From positions 533,296 through 597,295 of the forward strand of contig JBAZEO010000002.1 of assembly GCA_041653935.1 (NCBI GenBank): DNA of 64,000 nucleotides, written 5' to 3'. The notes beneath the pieces were generated by a model, which was given only the letters and a program-made list of their open reading frames with translations, did not search any database and was not told the DNA's origin. A program made the translations under genes and the position numbers. Numbering within the stretch: position 1 is the stretch's first letter; each line of letters begins with the position of its first letter. Below are positions 59,736-64,000 of the stretch, one piece after another. The DNA is from JAYEHL01 sp041653935. GTDB taxonomy: Bacteria; Chloroflexota; Dehalococcoidia; E44-bin15.

Positions 59736-62700
59736 ATGTACAGCCAAAATAGAGGGATCAAACGTTTTCTTCTCTCGCTAATAGGTATTATTAGCACTGT
59801 TATCTTGATCTTCTCTCCAATAATGGCTACGCCTCCCATAACCTTTGCTGATGGCAACTTGCCGGGGGACCTCAATGGAGACGGAGAGGTAAACCTTCTG
59901 GATTTAGTTTATTTAAGGCTGGTTCTGCTAGGCCTAGTGCAAGGTAATGGCAACGGCGATGTTGATGAAAATGGCCGCATCAACTTGTTGGATCCTGACG
60001 CTCTTGTGCAGATGTTCTTCCCTGTGGTTTTATTGCCACGCGGTGGCGGCGGTGGCGGCGGTGGTGGCGGCGGGGGCGGGACTACACCAACGCCTCCACC
60101 AACATCTCCAACACCTCCGCCTACACCCACCTACACCGTAACCTTCAACGCCAACGGCGGCACCGGCTCGATGTCGGACCAGTCCGCCAGTGCCCCGACT
60201 GCCTTAACTCTCAATGCATTCACGCGGACGGGCTACACCTTCACAGGCTGGAACACGGAGGCTGGCGGATCGGGCACTGCTTATGCTGACGGCGCAGAAT
60301 ACCCGTTCACCGTGAGCGACACGCTCTACGCTCAGTGGTCCGTCAACTCCTATAACATAACCTTTGACGCCAACGGCGGCACCGGCGGCACCGGCCCAAC
60401 CTCAATGCAATACGGCGCAACCCTGACCGCACCAACGGTCACCAGAACAGGCTATACATTCACCGGTTGGGACCCGACTGTTCCCGCTACGGTCGGNNNN
60501 NNNNNNCCAACGGCGGCACCGGCGGCACCGGCCCAACCTCAATGCAATACGGCGCAACCCTGACCGCACCAACGGTCACCAGAACAGGCTATACATTCAC
60601 CGGTTGGGACCCGACTGTTCCCGCTACGGTCGGTGCAGGTGACGCAACCTATACCGCCCAGTGGACGCCAGAGGGCACCTACACCGTAACCTTCAACGCC
60701 AACGGCGGCACCGGCTCGATGTCGGACCAGTCCGCCAGTGCCCCGACTGCCTTAACTCTCAATGCATTCACGCGGACGGGCTACACCTTCACAGGCTGGA
60801 ACACGGAGGCTGGCGGATCGGGCACTGCTTATGCTGACGGCGCAGAATACCCGTTCACCGTGAGCGACACGCTCTACGCTCAGTGGTCCGTCAACTCCTA
60901 TAACATAACCTTTGACGCCAACGGCGGCACCGGCGGCACCGGCCCAACCTCAATGCAATACGGCGCAACCCTGACCGCACCAACGGTCACCAGAACAGGC
61001 TATACATTCACCGGTTGGGACCCGACTGTTCCCGCTACGGTCGGAGTAGGCGACGCAACCTATACCGCTCAGTGGTCCGTCAACTCCTACAACATTACCT
61101 TTGACGCCAACGGCGGCGACGGCGGCACCGGCCCAACCTCAATGCAATACGGCGCAACCCTGACCGCCCCGACGGTCACTAGAGTATGCTATACCTTCAC
61201 CGGTTGGGATCCGACCGTTCCCGCTACGGTCGGAGTAGGCGACGCAACCTATATCGCCCAGTGGACGATCAATACCTACGCTTTGACCACAAACACCGAC
61301 GGCACTGGCACAGGCACGATTTCTACCAATACTTCCGGCCCCTATGCCTGCGGCACCGTCGTTCAGGTTACTGCTAACCCCGGCGCGTGCTCTACCTTCA
61401 CCGAATGGTCTGGCGATCTCACCGGCTCCACTAACCCAACCACTATCACTATGGATAGCGCTAAGACCATTACTGCTACCTTCGCCATCATTACCTATGC
61501 CCTGACGGTCAACTCCAGTGGCTGCTGCGACATTACTACCGATTATGGCACCGTACTCGCTAACAGTTCGCAAGTCTTTAACGATATACCATGCGGAACT
61601 GTCGTGAACTTAAGCTGCGGTACCGGCCTGCTATGCTTCTTCAGCTCCTGGACAGGCGACGTAGCTGACCCAGCCTCCGCCAGCACCACCGTAACTGTAG
61701 ACGGTAACAAAACGGTCACCGGCACCTGCAGCGCTGAAGCAACTTACTCTCTGACCGTCAATTCTATAGGCTGTTGTCCGATAGAAGTCACCGGAAGCGT
61801 AACAGATACAATACCTGCTGGCGGGACCGAAATATATACCGGCCTAACCATTCTAGACACCGTAACTCTCAACGCCACTTGTCCAGATTCATGCTGCACC
61901 TTCAGCAGTTGGACGCTAGATGGTATTCCTGGAATAAATCCCTTGGTCGTCACCGGTCTGACCGGTAACGCTGTAGCCAACGCCACTTGTACCATACCAA
62001 CCTACGCTTTGACCACTCACACCGACGGCACAGGCACAGGCACGATTACTACCAATACTTCCGGACCGTATGCCTGCGGCACCGTCGTTGAGGTTACAGC
62101 TAACCCGGGCGCCTGCTCTACCTTCACCGGATGGGCTGGCGATCTCACCGGCTCCACCAACCCGACTACTATCACTATGGATGCCGCTAAGGACATTACC
62201 GCTACCTTNNNNNNNNNNCCGTCGTTGAGGTTACAGCTAACCCGGGCGCCTGCTCTACCTTCACCGGATGGGCTGGCGATCTCACCGGCTCCACCAACCC
62301 GACTACTATCACTATGGATGCCGCTAAGGACATTACCGCTACCTTTACTCTGAATACCTACGCTTTGACCACTCACACCGACGGCACAGGCACAGGCACG
62401 ATTACTACCAATACTTCCGGACCGTATGCCTGCGGCACCGTCGTTGAGGTTACAGCTAACCCGGGCGCCTGCTCTACCTTCACCGGATGGGCTGGCGATC
62501 TCACCGGCTCCACCAACCCGACTACTATCACTATGGATGCCGCTAAGGACATTACCGCTACCTTCGATCCGATTACCTACCAACTGACCACAGCCGTTAC
62601 AGGTACTGGCTCGGCATCAGGCGACGACTTCTACAACTGCGGCGCCTACGCCGATATCATTGCCACCGAGACCGATGCCTGCTGGGTGTTCGATCAGTGG

Positions 62701-63933
62701 ACCGGCTCTGGCATCACGGACGTCAACGACCCAACTACCACCGTCCTAATGGATGCCTCTAAGAGCGTTACAGCTGTATTTACTCAACTTACCTATACCC
62801 TGTCGGTGACCGCCAACGACTCAGACGGCGGCACGCCATCCTTCGATGGCTCCAGCCCGTTCAACTGCGGCGCCGATGCCTCCATTCACGCCAATACCAA
62901 CTCAGGTTGGGTATTCGATGGCTGGACACCGAGCAGCGGCATTGCCAACGCCAGCGCTGAGGATACCACCGTATCTATGACTCAGAACCGAGCCCTCACT
63001 GCCAACTATCACGAGAATGCGGTTGCTACCTACGTCCTGACTATGGCGACAGCTGGTGGCAACGGCGGCACGGCAACTGACTTGACCGGTGGTTCGCCTT
63101 ATGCTGCAGGAACTGTAGTCAGCATATCAGCAACAGCCAACAACGGCTCTGCACATTATAATTGGACGGCGCCGGCGGGCACATTCGGCGATGCAGATGA
63201 CGCAGCGACCACCTTTACCATGCCCGCTCAAGATGTGACCGTCACTGCCAACTTCGTAGTGCCGCAGTGGGTGTTTTATACAACCTATCCCTCGCAGACC
63301 GATTCATACTGGAAATTCTATTGGATACTCCGGGAGTACCTGACCCCCGGCTCCGGTGCAGGATATAGCACGGGCGGTTGGTGCGATAAGAATCAGGCCA
63401 ATATATATTCCGATTCAACGTGCCTAACTCCGATGAATCCAACGCGCGTAGTCGGCTCAGCTTTTGGCGACCAAACTATACAAATCTATTCGCCCATGTA
63501 TGACTGGCGAGGGATTACTGACTTTGCACAGCGCCAGCGGTGGAGCCAGGCTAGTTCACCATTGGGAACTGTCACCAATACGCTTTACTACCGCCTCCAT
63601 ACTGCCGGTTTTGGAGCCCCGTTTGTGCTAAGCGAGAGCTGGACGTACACCGAGCAAATCGATTCGAGTATAAACCTGGGTGATAAGACCACAAACGGCA
63701 TCACGGCGACCGTTGGCGCTGCGACGGAAGTCGTAACGCTGACTGTGAATGGAGCGTCTACCAGCTTCACCTGTTACAAGATCACGATCAATCAGGGTGG
63801 CTTGTATATCTATGAGTGGTGGGATGCCGACGGTCTTGTACCCTATACCCCGATAAAAATTGTGGATAGTGTCAACTTCAAAAGTACGCAAACCCAAGTA
63901 CTTTATTCCACAACCCTAAACTTGAACCCGTAA
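59736..63933 (+). CDS. Large secreted dockerin protein with InlB-type repeats, split by two N gaps
   Basis: Starts at ATG 59736 after GTGGAGGTG. A signal peptide (about 1-39) leads to a dockerin with two calcium loops, DLNGDGEVNLLD (45-56) and DVDENGRINLLD. A 13-Gly run (from about 103) and a Pro/Thr linker follow. Several Listeria-Bacteroides (InlB B) repeats come next, with YTVTFNANGGTG, RTGYTFTGW and DTLYAQW. Divergent InlB-type repeats follow (YALTTNTDGTGTGTI, CSTFTGWAGDLTGSTNPTTITMDAAK). The C-terminus, about 200 residues, is non-repetitive. N runs at 60497-60506 and 62209-62218 shift the frame, but each is flanked by identical 127-base copies. Dropping one copy plus the Ns at both places gives one frame of 1307 residues. 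Likely attached to the cell through the neighbouring cohesin. Confidence 0.85.
60370..60633 (+). repeat. Exact 127-base copies on both sides of the first N gap
   Basis: Bases 60370-60496 and 60507-60633 are identical; the ten N lie between. The length equals a common maximum k-mer of short-read assemblers, so the duplication is probably a contig-end overlap. Further copies of the InlB unit recur from about 60918. Confidence 0.9.
62082..62345 (+). repeat. Exact 127-base copies on both sides of the second N gap
   Basis: Bases 62082-62208 and 62219-62345 are identical with the ten N between them, the same length as at the first gap. The same unit recurs from about 62440. Confidence 0.9.
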
Positions 63934-63966
63934 GTTATGATTACATGCCGGTAGGCAGTGTTAACA

Positions 63967-63995
63967 AAGCCCCCCTTAACCGGGGGGCTTCCTTT
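63967..63995 (+). terminator. Rho-independent terminator after the dockerin gene
   Basis: AAGCCCCCC (63967-63975) pairs with GGGGGGCTT (63982-63990), followed by CCTTTTT. Confidence 0.9.
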
Positions 63996-64000
63996 TTATC

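Noticed and set aside
60118..62580. CRISPR-like array of repeated units
   Set aside because: The repeats are long, in-frame coding InlB-type modules without short unique spacers, and no cas gene is present.
59622..63933. Three separate genes or a frameshifted pseudogene around the N runs
   Set aside because: Collapsing the exact 127-base overlaps restores one frame, so the breaks are assembly artefacts.

Overview
The window is a piece of a draft bacterial genome: two runs of ten N sit inside one gene. Gene content and protein sequences point to an uncultured anaerobic member of the Chloroflexota, probably class Dehalococcoidia. This rests on recognition of the EF-Tu, L10-leader, riboflavin, PPi-type phosphofructokinase, MeaB/CoA-ligase and deoxyhypusine-synthase-like sequences, not on any search. 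No rRNA gene is present to confirm it.

Layout. 1-7.1 kb: 3' truncated purA, three tRNA genes (Thr, Tyr, Thr), then tuf-rpmG-secE-nusG-rplK-rplA, an L10 leader, rplJ-rplL and radC. 7.1-14.2 kb: a methyltransferase, a PPi-type phosphofructokinase with a long class II aldolase, an FCY1-like cytosine deaminase, a substrate-binding lipoprotein, and rsgA between two unknown genes. 14.2-15.3 kb: rlmN. 15.4-30.3 kb: an accessory, signalling-rich region. It holds a lipoprotein of nine Notch-type LNR repeats, a metallo-beta-lactamase-fold protein, a CHASE2 adenylate cyclase, two FecR-domain lipoproteins (one ending in an LNR repeat), a PrsW-type protease and an RDD protein sharing a zinc-finger head, a cyclophilin, a hotdog thioesterase and a broken tRNA-Gly. 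It ends with a compact unit of PP2C phosphatase, membrane protein, FHA-FHA-ABC exporter, Ser/Thr kinase, FHA protein and a membrane-anchored double LNR protein.

30.4-44.5 kb: a CPBP protease, an RlmD-Maf fusion, a CPA2 antiporter with an RCK domain, a deoxyhypusine-synthase-family enzyme, and rpoB-rpoC on the minus strand, detached from rplJL. 44.7-52.5 kb: a PKD/PEGA/DNRLRE surface protein; a minus-strand run of meaB, two ADP-forming CoA-ligase alpha-like genes and a radical SAM gene; and small unknown genes. 52.7-57.5 kb: an EF-Tu domain-2-like small protein and a riboflavin operon (ribD, FMN-reductase-like, ribE, ribBA, DUF6506-like, ribH). 57.8-64 kb: a Ser-His type signal peptidase I, a membrane-anchored cohesin protein, and next to it a large secreted dockerin protein with InlB-type repeats.

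The most interesting points are: (i) three separate genes with Notch-like LNR modules within 15 kb, one at the end of a kinase/phosphatase/FHA/ABC signalling unit; (ii) an adjacent cohesin-dockerin pair, each gene with its own consensus promoter and the second with a long leader holding an intrinsic terminator; (iii) both N gaps lie between exact 127-bp copies, and collapsing each gap restores one 1307-codon reading frame; (iv) an EF-Tu with an aberrant switch I and a four-cysteine insert.
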